Shown here: positions 1-6,819 of the stretch, piece by piece | How positions within the stretch are numbered: the first letter of the stretch is position 1 | How the letters are laid out: each line of letters starts with the position of its first letter | Source of the DNA: CALDTK01 sp041744755 | GTDB taxonomy: Bacteria; Bacteroidota; Bacteroidia; Chitinophagales; Saprospiraceae | Length of the DNA stretch: 64,000 bases | Reading direction: 5' to 3' | NCBI GenBank assembly: GCA_041744755.1 | Contig: JBGTKC010000074.1 | Span: 21,090-85,089 of the forward strand | Program-made: the position numbers and the translations under genes | Notes under the pieces: model-generated | What the model was told of the DNA's origin: nothing | What the model saw: only the letters and a program-made list of their open reading frames with translations | The model's database searches: none

Positions 1-1487
1 ATCCCTTCCCCTACGACAGCTGTCGCCAGGGGCTCGACGGCCGGGGGTATACGCGGATCGCGATCCGGCAACGGACTACCGACAACGGTCGCTACGTCTT
101 TACCGACGACGACACCGAGCGCGGGCGTACCTACTGCTACCGTGTCCTCGCGCAATTCGTACGCTACACCAGCTCCAACAAGCCGTTTAATTCAGTAGAG
201 TCACTACCGAGCGCGGAGGTCTGTATCCAGAGTTCGCGCGACCTGCCGCTGCTCACGAAGGTGGACGTCCTCACCACCGACCCCGCGACCGGCAGTATAG
301 ACGTGCGGTGGACGCCGCCTGTAGCCTCGGACCTGGATACGAACGTCAACCGTGCGCCCTACACCTACACCGTGCTGCGCAGTCCGGGCATCGGCACGAG
401 CAACTTCACTGCCGTGGCCGGTACCCAGCGCACGTACCCCACCTTCGCGGCGCTGCGGCGCGACACCCAGTACATCGACACGGGGCTCAATACACAGGCG
501 CAGGGCTACACCTACGGCATCCGCTTCTCGAGCGCGGGCCAGACCACACCCCTGCCCCCGCTGGCCTCGTCGAGCGTCTTCTTGACCACGACGCCCTCCG
601 ACCAAGCGACCCAACTCTCGTGGACGAGTTCGACGAGCTGGGAGAACGTCCGATACGCCGTCCTGCGACAGAACGCCAGCGGTGGGTTCGACACGATCGC
701 CAGGGTCACGAGCAGGAGTTACGTAGATCCCGACCTCGCGAACGGCACGGAGTACTGCTACAAGATAGTTGCCTACGGCACGTACGGCGTGAGTACGATC
801 TACGGGCCGCTGATCAACAACAGTCAACGGAGCTGTTCGGTGCCGCGCGACGTCGAGGGGCCGTGCCCGCCCTCATTCACGGTCGCCACCGTCTGTGACG
901 ATCTCTCGCCAGATAACATCCGGCCGCCCTACCCGACTACGATCGCCTACAGTTTTGGCGGCAGCTGTACACCCACCGGCGATCTCGCCGCCGTCCGCGT
1001 CTACACGGTGTCCGACTCCCTCGCCAGCGACCCGGTCTTGCTCGCCGAACTCGCCTACCCGGACGTGACGAGCTTCCGGATCGAGGACGAACAGCAGATC
1101 GCGCGCTGTTACGTGCTGAGCGCGGTGGACAGCATCGGCAACGAGGGCACGTTCACGGATGTCATCTGCGTGGCCAACTGTCCGCTCTACCAACTCCCCA
1201 ATGTGTTCACCCCGAACGGCGACAACCAGCACGACGTCCTGCGTCCGCGGATCAATCGCTTCGTGGACCGCATCGATATCGATATCTACAACCGCTGGGG
1301 CGTGAAGGTGTACGAGAGCGAGGACCCGCTCCTGGGCTGGGACGGTACCAACCTCTCGGGTGAGCCCGTAAACGACGGCACCTACCTCTACAAGTGCCGC
1401 GTCTACGAGCGCCAGCCCGACGGCAGCGTGGTCGAGGTCGGCAATGCGCCGCTGAGTGGCGCGATCGAGGTCCTACGCGGGAAGTAA
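1..1487 (+). CDS. T9SS type-B cargo / gliding-motility C-terminal domain protein (5' truncated)
   Basis: The reading frame is open from the left edge, with its first complete codon at base 3, so only the C-terminal ~495 residues are present. The visible part is a series of fibronectin-III-like beta modules: YxY(R)V-type strands and recurrent TYCYRV, GYTYGIR and EYCYKIV edges with regularly placed cysteines. The last ~90 residues hold the gliding-motility/CHU C-terminal domain, with LPNVFTPNGDNQHDVLRP, then IYNRWGVKVYES, then GWDGTNLSGEPVNDGTYLYK. That domain is known as the type-B sorting signal for the type IX secretion system, so the protein is probably surface-exposed or secreted. Its ligand or enzymatic role cannot be told from this fragment. 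The family and end are clear; the true start lies outside the window. Confidence 0.9.
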   Translation, partial: PFPYDSCRQGLDGRGYTRIAIRQRTTDNGRYVFTDDDTERGRTYCYRVLAQFVRYTSSNKPFNSVESLPSAEVCIQSSRDLPLLTKVDVLTTDPATGSIDVRWTPPVASDLDTNVNRAPYTYTVLRSPGIGTSNFTAVAGTQRTYPTFAALRRDTQYIDTGLNTQAQGYTYGIRFSSAGQTTPLPPLASSSVFLTTTPSDQATQLSWTSSTSWENVRYAVLRQNASGGFDTIARVTSRSYVDPDLANGTEYCYKIVAYGTYGVSTIYGPLINNSQRSCSVPRDVEGPCPPSFTVATVCDDLSPDNIRPPYPTTIAYSFGGSCTPTGDLAAVRVYTVSDSLASDPVLLAELAYPDVTSFRIEDEQQIARCYVLSAVDSIGNEGTFTDVICVANCPLYQLPNVFTPNGDNQHDVLRPRINRFVDRIDIDIYNRWGVKVYESEDPLLGWDGTNLSGEPVNDGTYLYKCRVYERQPDGSVVEVGNAPLSGAIEVLRGK

Positions 1488-1501
1488 GAAGTCGACTTTG
1501 G

Positions 1502-1516
1502 GGCTTTCGCCAAAAC
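1502..1516 (-). repeat. Dispersed mini-hairpin, copy 1
   Basis: Exact GTTTTGGCGAAAGCC on the minus strand (GGC/GCC arms, GAAA loop). It sits in the 78-bp spacer between the T9SS cargo gene and riboflavin synthase. Confidence 0.85.
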
Positions 1517-1565
1517 CTGCCCCCGGCTCGCTCGTTCAGTGATCCGTCACAAAGAAAGTGCACGC

Positions 1566-2168
1566 ATGTTTACGGGAATCGTCAAGGCCATCGGGGAGGT
1601 GAGCGCCATCGAGCGCGAGGGCAGTAATATCCACTTCACGGTGAGCTCGCCGATCTCCCGCGAGACCGCCGTCGACCAGAGCGTCGCGCACGACGGCGTG
1701 TGCCTCACGGTGACCCGCCACAGTGACGCGACCCACACCGTGACCGCCATCCAGGAGACCCTCGACCGCTCCACGCTCGGAGATTGGCGCGTCGGGACCC
1801 GCGTCAATCTGGAGCTCGCCATGCAGGCCGGCGCCCGCCTCGACGGACACATGGTGCAGGGTCACGTCGATTGTACGGCCGAGTGCACGAGCGTCGCCGA
1901 CGTGGGCGGCAGCTGGAATTTCAGGTTTTGCTTCGAGCCCAGCGAAGACCGCGTCCTGGTCGACAAAGGGAGCGTGTGCATCAGCGGCGTCAGCCTCACG
2001 GTGGTCAGACCGACGATAGACAGTTTTGGCGTAAGCATCATCCCGTATACCTACGAGCACACGGGCTTCCGGGACCTGAAGGTAGGAAGTCGGGTTAATC
2101 TAGAGTTCGATGTGATCGGGAAGTACGTCGTGCAGTACGCGCGGCTGTACGGGAGCCTTGGACGCTAA
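1566..2168 (+). CDS. ribE: Riboflavin synthase, alpha subunit
   Basis: 200 residues, the usual length. The start at 1566 gives the family N-terminus MFTGIV; an upstream in-frame start at 1539 would add nine poorly conserved residues. It converts two 6,7-dimethyl-8-ribityllumazines into riboflavin and ribityl-aminouracil. Two lumazine-binding barrels are visible, the first with GVCLTV and GHMVQGHVD, the second with GVSLTV and IIPYTYEHT. It stands alone here, without other rib genes. Codons 153-157 (SFGVS) overlap a one-mismatch copy of the dispersed hairpin, in the second barrel just before IIPYTY. Identification is secure. Confidence 0.95.
   Translation: MFTGIVKAIGEVSAIEREGSNIHFTVSSPISRETAVDQSVAHDGVCLTVTRHSDATHTVTAIQETLDRSTLGDWRVGTRVNLELAMQAGARLDGHMVQGHVDCTAECTSVADVGGSWNFRFCFEPSEDRVLVDKGSVCISGVSLTVVRPTIDSFGVSIIPYTYEHTGFRDLKVGSRVNLEFDVIGKYVVQYARLYGSLGR
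2023..2037 (+). repeat. Dispersed mini-hairpin, copy 2 (one mismatch)
   Basis: GTTTTGGCGTAAGCA, with the last base off consensus and a GTAA loop. It lies in ribE in the sense direction and is read as SFGVS. Confidence 0.6.
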
Positions 2169-2199
2169 ATACGCAATGGAGAGGCGAGGAGCGTCCACA

Positions 2200-2610
2200 T
2201 CAAGTAAGGAGCGAAGCGACGATGTGTCTACCACCACCTCTCTCCCGGTACTCACACAGATAGATCCCCTGCCAGGACCCCAGCAGCAGTCGCCCGGCAC
2301 TGAACGGCAGCGCCAACTGCACGCCCGACAGCATCGCCTTCACGTGCGCCGGCATGTCGTCCGGGCCTTCGAGCGTGTGCCGCATGCCGGCCATCCGCTC
2401 CGGGGCCAGCTGATCGAAGTAGAGGTCGAGATCGTGGCGGACATCCGGGTCGGCGTTCTCGTTGAGGCATAGCCCAGCGGAGGTGTGCTGGAGTAGGAGG
2501 AGTAAGAGCCCATCGCCTTTCGGCAAAACGAGCTGAGACATCACCTCGCGGTGGACGAGGTGAAAACCCCGCGGTTTTGGCGAAAGCCGGATGAGTTGAT
2601 GCTGGATCAT
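2200..2610 (-). CDS. YjbQ/UPF0047 family protein
   Basis: 136 residues from the ATG at 2610. The family signature is clear: LLLLLLQHTSAGLCLNENADPDVRHDL, followed by ALPFSAGRLLLGSWQGIYLCEYR, the conserved GxWQGIxLxExR end. YjbQ proteins form small trimers; a thiamine-phosphate synthase-like activity has been reported for some members, but the cellular role is unsettled. Two copies of the dispersed hairpin lie in its N-terminal part and are read as RLSPKPRG (near residues 7-14) and LVLPKGDG (near residues 30-37). The gene is divergent from the NmrA-type reductase, with 70 bp between the starts. Confidence 0.85.
   Translation of the reverse strand: MIQHQLIRLSPKPRGFHLVHREVMSQLVLPKGDGLLLLLLQHTSAGLCLNENADPDVRHDLDLYFDQLAPERMAGMRHTLEGPDDMPAHVKAMLSGVQLALPFSAGRLLLGSWQGIYLCEYRERGGGRHIVASLLT
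2515..2529 (-). repeat. Dispersed mini-hairpin, copy 3
   Basis: Exact GTTTTGCCGAAAGGC on the minus strand (GCC/GGC arms). It is sense within yjbQ and encodes VLPKG. Confidence 0.8.
2574..2588 (+). repeat. Dispersed mini-hairpin, copy 4
   Basis: Exact GTTTTGGCGAAAGCC. It is antisense within yjbQ, where the gene reads it as LSPKP. It is 44 bp from copy 3 and has the swapped arm type. Confidence 0.85.
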
Positions 2611-2680
2611 GACCGTCAAACATGAGGCCGGCGTGGGGATAGTTCGCACATTCTGCGCCCGTTCCCGTTGACCTAAACCT

Positions 2681-3586
2681 ATGCAGCCAATCATTGCCGT
2701 CGCGGGCGCCACCGGGGACCTAGGACACCGCATCGTCGAGGCGCTCGTCGCGCGGGGTGCGACTGTCCGCGCGCTCCTCCGCCCCGGAACCCCGGAGGAA
2801 GCGCAGGCGAAGCTCCGCGCTGCCGGCGCCCGACTGGCGATCGCTACGCCGATGAACGTGATCGAGATGACGCAGGCGCTGCTCGGCGTACAGTGTGTCG
2901 TGTCGGCGCTCAACGGCCTGCGCGACGTGATTATCGACCGACAGACGGTCTTGCTGAACGCCGCTGTACAGGCGAAGGTCCCGCGCTTCATCCCGTCCGA
3001 CTACTCGGAAGAGTTTCGGCACGTCGAGCAGGGGTCTAATCGCAATCTCGAGCTGCGGCAAGAGTTCATGCTCACGGCCTCCGCAGCGCCCATCGCGGTG
3101 ACTTCCGTCCTGAACGGCGCCTTTATGGATATGCTCGGCGCCGAGATGCCGATTATCCAACCCGCGATCAAGCGCGTGCTCTACTGGAAGAGCAACGAGC
3201 AAGCCCTCGACTTCACGACCAAGGATGATGTCGCCGCCTACGTCGCCGCCGTCGCTACCGACGCGGAGCCCACGCCCCGTTGGTTGCGGATCGCCGGGGA
3301 GACTACCTCGGCCGCGGGCCTCGCCGCGACGATGACAGCCGTCACGGGCGACAAGTACAAGACCCTCTGGGCCGGGAACATGACCACGCTCGGCGCGATG
3401 ATCAAGATCGCGAAGCTGGTCGCGCCCCAGCCCGACGAGGCGTTCCCGCCGTATCAGGGGATGCAGTACATGCGGGACATGTTTAGCGGAAAAGGCAAGC
3501 TCCAGAAGCTCGACAATGATCGGTATCCAAAGTTGGCGTGGTCGCGTACCGCCGAGGTGCTACGGGAGAATAAGGTCGGGACGTAA
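2681..3586 (+). CDS. NmrA/isoflavone-reductase-like NAD(P)-binding protein
   Basis: 301 residues. The N-terminal glycine-rich loop (AVAGATGDLGHRIVEALVARG) starts a Rossmann fold, and PRFIPSDYSEEF followed by a conserved lysine-less stretch matches the NmrA-like / aromatic-alcohol-reductase branch of atypical short-chain dehydrogenases. Members either reduce small aromatic substrates or act as NADP-dependent redox sensors, and the substrate cannot be predicted. It is a single gene, divergent from yjbQ and followed by a degenerate region. Confidence 0.75.
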   Translation: MQPIIAVAGATGDLGHRIVEALVARGATVRALLRPGTPEEAQAKLRAAGARLAIATPMNVIEMTQALLGVQCVVSALNGLRDVIIDRQTVLLNAAVQAKVPRFIPSDYSEEFRHVEQGSNRNLELRQEFMLTASAAPIAVTSVLNGAFMDMLGAEMPIIQPAIKRVLYWKSNEQALDFTTKDDVAAYVAAVATDAEPTPRWLRIAGETTSAAGLAATMTAVTGDKYKTLWAGNMTTLGAMIKIAKLVAPQPDEAFPPYQGMQYMRDMFSGKGKLQKLDNDRYPKLAWSRTAEVLRENKVGT

Positions 3587-3622
3587 GCGCGGGGCCGTAA
3601 GCTCACACCTCGAAGCTCGCCG

Positions 3623-4162
3623 ATGCTCAGCCGCTATCGACTGCTACTTCTCTGCATCCGGCTCCTGGCGCTGTATGACTACTCCACTACGCTCGACCCC
3701 TTTACTTCACGCTTGGGATGAGCGCTATCACGCGCTGGAGGCCAAGAGTCTGCTCGACGATCCTTTCCCACCGCTCCTCTACCGCGAGGCTCTACTCGCA
3801 TATCCGATCGGTGATTGGACCGCCAGTCATGTCTGGCCTGACAAGCCGCCCCTTTTTTATGGCAGATCGCTGCTTCCCTATCGGTCTTCGGACTGGAGCC
3901 CTGGGCCGTGAGGCTACCCTCCGCTCTCCTTCGAATCGCGACGGCCGTCCTCACCATCGACAGTCCCCGGCGCCAAACCCGCCGCGGAGACATTGCCCTC
4001 CTCTGTACAGCCCTTTTCGGATTTTCGGCATACCAGCTCAAACTGAGCAGGTGTGGCGGTGCTATCGACCACAACGACATCACGTTTACGGCTTACGTGC
4101 TGGCTAGCCTGTGGGCCGGGGTGCGCTATGAGACGAGTGCGCCTCCCGGTGGGGCTGAGTGA
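3623..4162 (+). pseudogene. GT39/ArnT-like membrane glycosyltransferase remnant, frame broken twice and truncated
   Basis: Three short open pieces in different frames join into one recognisable family N-terminus. 3623-3724 encodes MLSRYRLLLLCIRLLALYDY. The piece around 3675-3855, in another frame, encodes HAWDERYHALEAKSLLDDP and GDWTASHVWPDKPPLF. From about 3857 to 4162, back in the first frame, it reads LWQIAASLSVFGLEPWAVRLPS and later DHNDITFTAYVLAS. WDERYHALxAK and HxWxxKPPL are hallmark segments of dolichyl-phosphate-mannose-type glycosyltransferases, which normally run to about 500-600 residues. The second break lies at a TTTTTT run. Only ~180 residues' worth remains, so this is a decayed gene even if one break were a sequencing error. 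Confidence 0.75.
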
Positions 4163-4328
4163 TTTAGAGTCACTGGCTTAAGGCTCAGGGAGAGAGGAGC
4201 AGTCCAGGTACCATCGGGGCAGTGCGTACACCTTCCCACAGCCTTAGCCCGGTAGACTAACCCACGACGATGGCATCGGCGACGTTACGGGGCGCAGTGT
4301 TTGGCGGGATCGACGTGCGCGGATAGCT

Positions 4329-5022
4329 TTGGGCGGAGCAAAATCCGCCGCCCCCGTGAATACAGCCATCACCGAAGTCATCCTCGCCGCCAAGCGCTGG
4401 TCGATCGAAATGCAGGAGCTCCGCCTTATCGCCCTGGACTGCGGGCTCGACGAGGCTGTCAAGTGGACGCAGCCATGCTACATGATGGGTGGGAAGAACC
4501 TCTTCATCATCGGGCCCCTTCAAAGCCTACTGCGCCCTGATGTTCTTCAAGGGCGCGCTAATGCAAGATCCTAGCGGCGCGCTCATCAACCCCGGCGAGG
4601 AAACGAGCGCCGGGCGGCAACTCCGCTTCACGAGCGTCGAGGAAATGCTCGCGCGCGAGATGGAGATCCGAGACTTCATCGCCGAAGCGATCCGCGTCGA
4701 GCGCGCCGGTGCGAAGTTGCCCACGGCGGCGAGTCGTAAGCTCGAACTGCCCGCGGAACTGTTGGCGCGGTTCAAACGCCAGCCAGCGCTCAAAACGGCC
4801 TTCGAGGCCCTCACGCCCGGTCGTCAGCGCAACTACCAGCTGCACTTCTCTCAGGCCAAGCAGTCGTCTACGCGGCTGGCTCGCATCGAGCGGCACGCAC
4901 GAAATATCTTGCATGGCTACGGGATCGGCGACTGCACCTGCGGACTCTCGGCTAGGGGCTTGAGTTGTGATGGCTCGCACAAATATCTGGATGGGAATGG
5001 AGAGGACACGCGGGTGCGCTAA
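4329..5022 (+). pseudogene. YdeI/DUF1801-family protein with C-terminal CDGSH motif, interrupted by a frameshift
   Basis: The first frame (4329 or GTG 4356 to ~4515) gives MQELRLIALDCGLDEAVKWTQPCYMMGGKNLFIIG. The second frame, from ~4512 to 5022, continues directly with FKAYCALMFFKGALMQDP, RQLRFTSVEEMLAREMEIR and LTPGRQRNYQLHFSQAKQS. Together they form one normal-length YdeI protein. The junction is the homopolymer-like GGGCCCC at 4511-4517, so a one-base indel (real or a sequencing error) explains the break. The C-terminus carries CTCGLSARGLSCDGSH, close to the CDGSH [2Fe-2S] pattern but with Leu where Pro is usual. YdeI proteins are stress-linked and of uncertain function. 4163-4328 upstream shows no gene. 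Confidence 0.75.
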
Positions 5023-5175
5023 GGGCCCTTTTAAACCCTCACCGATCTCGCAAAGTCTGCCACTCCCTCCGCCCCGGCGTTGCCCGAGCAATTTGAGTCC
5101 CCCTGTGCAGCGCCAGCTCCCAACCGCGCCACCGGTCACCGACATCCAAAGGCTCAACGCACTACCTTCCCACCC

Positions 5176-5913
5176 ATGACCGAATTCGCCGCGGAACTCA
5201 TCGGGACTTTCCTCCTCATCCTCATCGGCGTCGGCGTCGTAGCCAATGTGTTGTTGCCTGGCACGAAAGGGCACGATACCACTAATCCTTGGATGGTGAT
5301 CACGACGGCGTGGGCGCTCGCGGTCTACATTGGGGTCGTAGTGGCCTCGCCCTACAGTGGCGCGCACCTCAACCCGGCGGTAACCGTCGGTCTGGCCGTG
5401 GTCGGAGACTTCCCCTGGGCGAAGGTGCCAGCGTTTGTTGTCGCCCAGATCGTGGGTGCATTCGCGGGCGCGAGCGCGGCCTGGCTGATGTACCGCGACC
5501 ACTTCCTTCTCAGCGAGGATCCCGGCGTCAAGCTAGGCGTCTTCGCCACCGTGCCCGCGGTCCGCAATTACTCGTCCAATCTCTACAGCGAGGCACTTGG
5601 GGCTTTCGTCCTTGTCTTTACGGTGCTCTACTTCACGGATGCGACCCTCATGGACGACGACACCACGGTGGTCGGACTCGGCTCGCTCGGGGCCTTGCCG
5701 GTGGCTTTTCTGGTCTGGGGCATCGGCCTCGGGATCGGTGGCACGACCGGCTACGCGATCAATCCCGCGCGCGACCTAGGTCCTCGCCTCGCGCATGCGA
5801 TCCTACCTATCCGGGGTAAGGGCGCTAGCGACTGGGCGTATGCCTGGGTCCCGATCGTCGGGCCGGTGGTCGGGGGCGCCCTCGCCGGCTTGGCCAAGAT
5901 TAGTTTGGGATAG
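5176..5913 (+). CDS. glpF: Aquaglyceroporin (glycerol uptake facilitator family)
   Basis: 245 residues with six predicted membrane spans and both pore signatures: SGAHLNPAVT (N at residue 66) and GYAINPARDLGPR (N at residue 196). The aspartate after the second NPAR is typical of glycerol facilitators rather than strict water channels. It passively moves glycerol or other small neutral solutes across the inner membrane. No glycerol kinase or dehydrogenase lies nearby. The neighbour, in convergent orientation, is an arsenate-reductase-like protein; members of this channel family can also conduct As(III), so a link is possible but unproven. The ATG at 5176 puts the first span right at the N-terminus. 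Confidence 0.9.
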   Translation: MTEFAAELIGTFLLILIGVGVVANVLLPGTKGHDTTNPWMVITTAWALAVYIGVVVASPYSGAHLNPAVTVGLAVVGDFPWAKVPAFVVAQIVGAFAGASAAWLMYRDHFLLSEDPGVKLGVFATVPAVRNYSSNLYSEALGAFVLVFTVLYFTDATLMDDDTTVVGLGSLGALPVAFLVWGIGLGIGGTTGYAINPARDLGPRLAHAILPIRGKGASDWAYAWVPIVGPVVGGALAGLAKISLG

Positions 5914-5956
5914 TCCCACCTCCACTCCACCGCTAGCCGCTGCCGGATGACTAGGG

Positions 5957-5971
5957 TGCTTTCGCCAAAAC
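5957..5971 (-). repeat. Dispersed mini-hairpin, copy 5 (one mismatch)
   Basis: The minus strand reads GTTTTGGCGAAAGCA. It lies in the convergent spacer between glpF and the ArsC-like gene. Confidence 0.7.
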
Positions 5972-6015
5972 CTATGTCGCGTCTCTCGTCGGCAAGGCCG
6001 GTGCCGCATAGCGCC

Positions 6016-6645
6016 TCACACCCGCGGCACGGCTCCGCGATCGTCGGCGAGTGCCTCCTGGACGGCGCGCACCAACCAGCGCATCTCCGCTTCGACGCGC
6101 TTACTCGTTTTGGCGTAAGCCGCACGCTCTCCCACGCTGCCGTCGCTAAGTTTCGGGTCGACGTAGGGGAGGCGAGCCTGGAAGCCGACCCCCGCTGCGC
6201 TCGGACAATTGGCATCGGCCGCCGCACAGACCATGAGTCCGACCACGTTGCTCGGTCCGCGCACGGCGGCAACTGCTTTCTCGATGGACTTCGACCACAG
6301 CGGCCGTTCGATCCCGCGACCGCGAACCTGCACCGGGGCATTGCCCATGGCGTCGTCGCCGCTGACATCGAACCCGTCCGCCGCCAGGGCTCGGAGCACC
6401 CCCGGCGCGATCGCTGCCGTCTCGGTGCCCGCGGAGGCCACCGCCACCCCGTCGACCCCCGCCTCAAGCAACGCCACCGATAGCCAAACTTCCGCGAATT
6501 GGCTCCGACGTGAGTTGTGGGTGCAGATAGCCACCACGCCCGCGTGTCCGTAGCGAATGAGTCTGCGCGCAATCGCCCCAGCGCACGCGCGTAACGGCGG
6601 CTTGCGGGTCGCGTCGACGGGAGTGTGGATGGTGAGAGGGCGCAT
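6016..6645 (-). CDS. ArsC-like low-molecular-weight protein-tyrosine phosphatase family protein
   Basis: 209 residues. The catalytic loop is C41-T-H-N-S-R-R47 in VAICTHNSRRSQFAE, the CX5R cysteine/arginine pair of the LMW phosphatase/thioredoxin-coupled arsenate reductase fold. VMVCAAADANCPSAAGVGFQARLPYVDPK supplies the second conserved block found in Bacteroidota ArsC-like proteins. Either arsenate reduction or phosphotyrosine hydrolysis is possible, and the sequence alone does not decide. No arsB, acr3 or arsR is next to it. Near residue 176 (AYAKTSKR) it is read through a copy of the dispersed hairpin. Confidence 0.75.
   Translation of the reverse strand: MRPLTIHTPVDATRKPPLRACAGAIARRLIRYGHAGVVAICTHNSRRSQFAEVWLSVALLEAGVDGVAVASAGTETAAIAPGVLRALAADGFDVSGDDAMGNAPVQVRGRGIERPLWSKSIEKAVAAVRGPSNVVGLMVCAAADANCPSAAGVGFQARLPYVDPKLSDGSVGERAAYAKTSKRVEAEMRWLVRAVQEALADDRGAVPRV
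6107..6121 (+). repeat. Dispersed mini-hairpin, copy 6
   Basis: Exact GTTTTGGCGTAAGCC with a GTAA loop. It is antisense in the ArsC-like gene, which reads it as AYAKT. Confidence 0.8.
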
Positions 6646-6746
6646 GGTCGTTGCAAGGTCGGTCTTGGCGTATTAGTGCAAAGTCAAGGATCTTCCGAAA
6701 TCGCGCGCCAGAAGCATAGCTGGTCCAGGCGCTTACACACAAATGC

Positions 6747-6784
6747 GAGAGCCCCGCCGCACATCTCTGCACAGCGGGGCTCTC
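6747..6784 (-). terminator. Stem-loop downstream of rpoC
   Basis: GAGAGCCCCGC at 6747-6757 pairs perfectly with GCGGGGCTCTC at 6774-6784, giving an 11-bp GC-rich stem with a 16-nt loop 35 bp beyond the rpoC stop. On the minus strand it is followed by GCATTTGTGTG rather than a long U-tract. It is the likely end of the rpl-rpo operon. Confidence 0.65.
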
Positions 6785-6786
6785 AA

Positions 6787-6801
6787 GTTTTGCCGTAAGG
6801 C
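6787..6801 (+). repeat. Dispersed mini-hairpin, copy 7
   Basis: Exact GTTTTGCCGTAAGGC (GCC/GGC arms, GTAA loop), between the rpoC stop codon and its terminator stem. Confidence 0.85.
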
Positions 6802-6819
6802 TAATAAGAAGTCTTCCGA

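Noticed and set aside
3516..3911. The 131-codon frame as an independent gene
   Set aside because: It begins inside the NmrA-type gene in another frame; only its second part has meaning, as the middle piece of the GT39 remnant.
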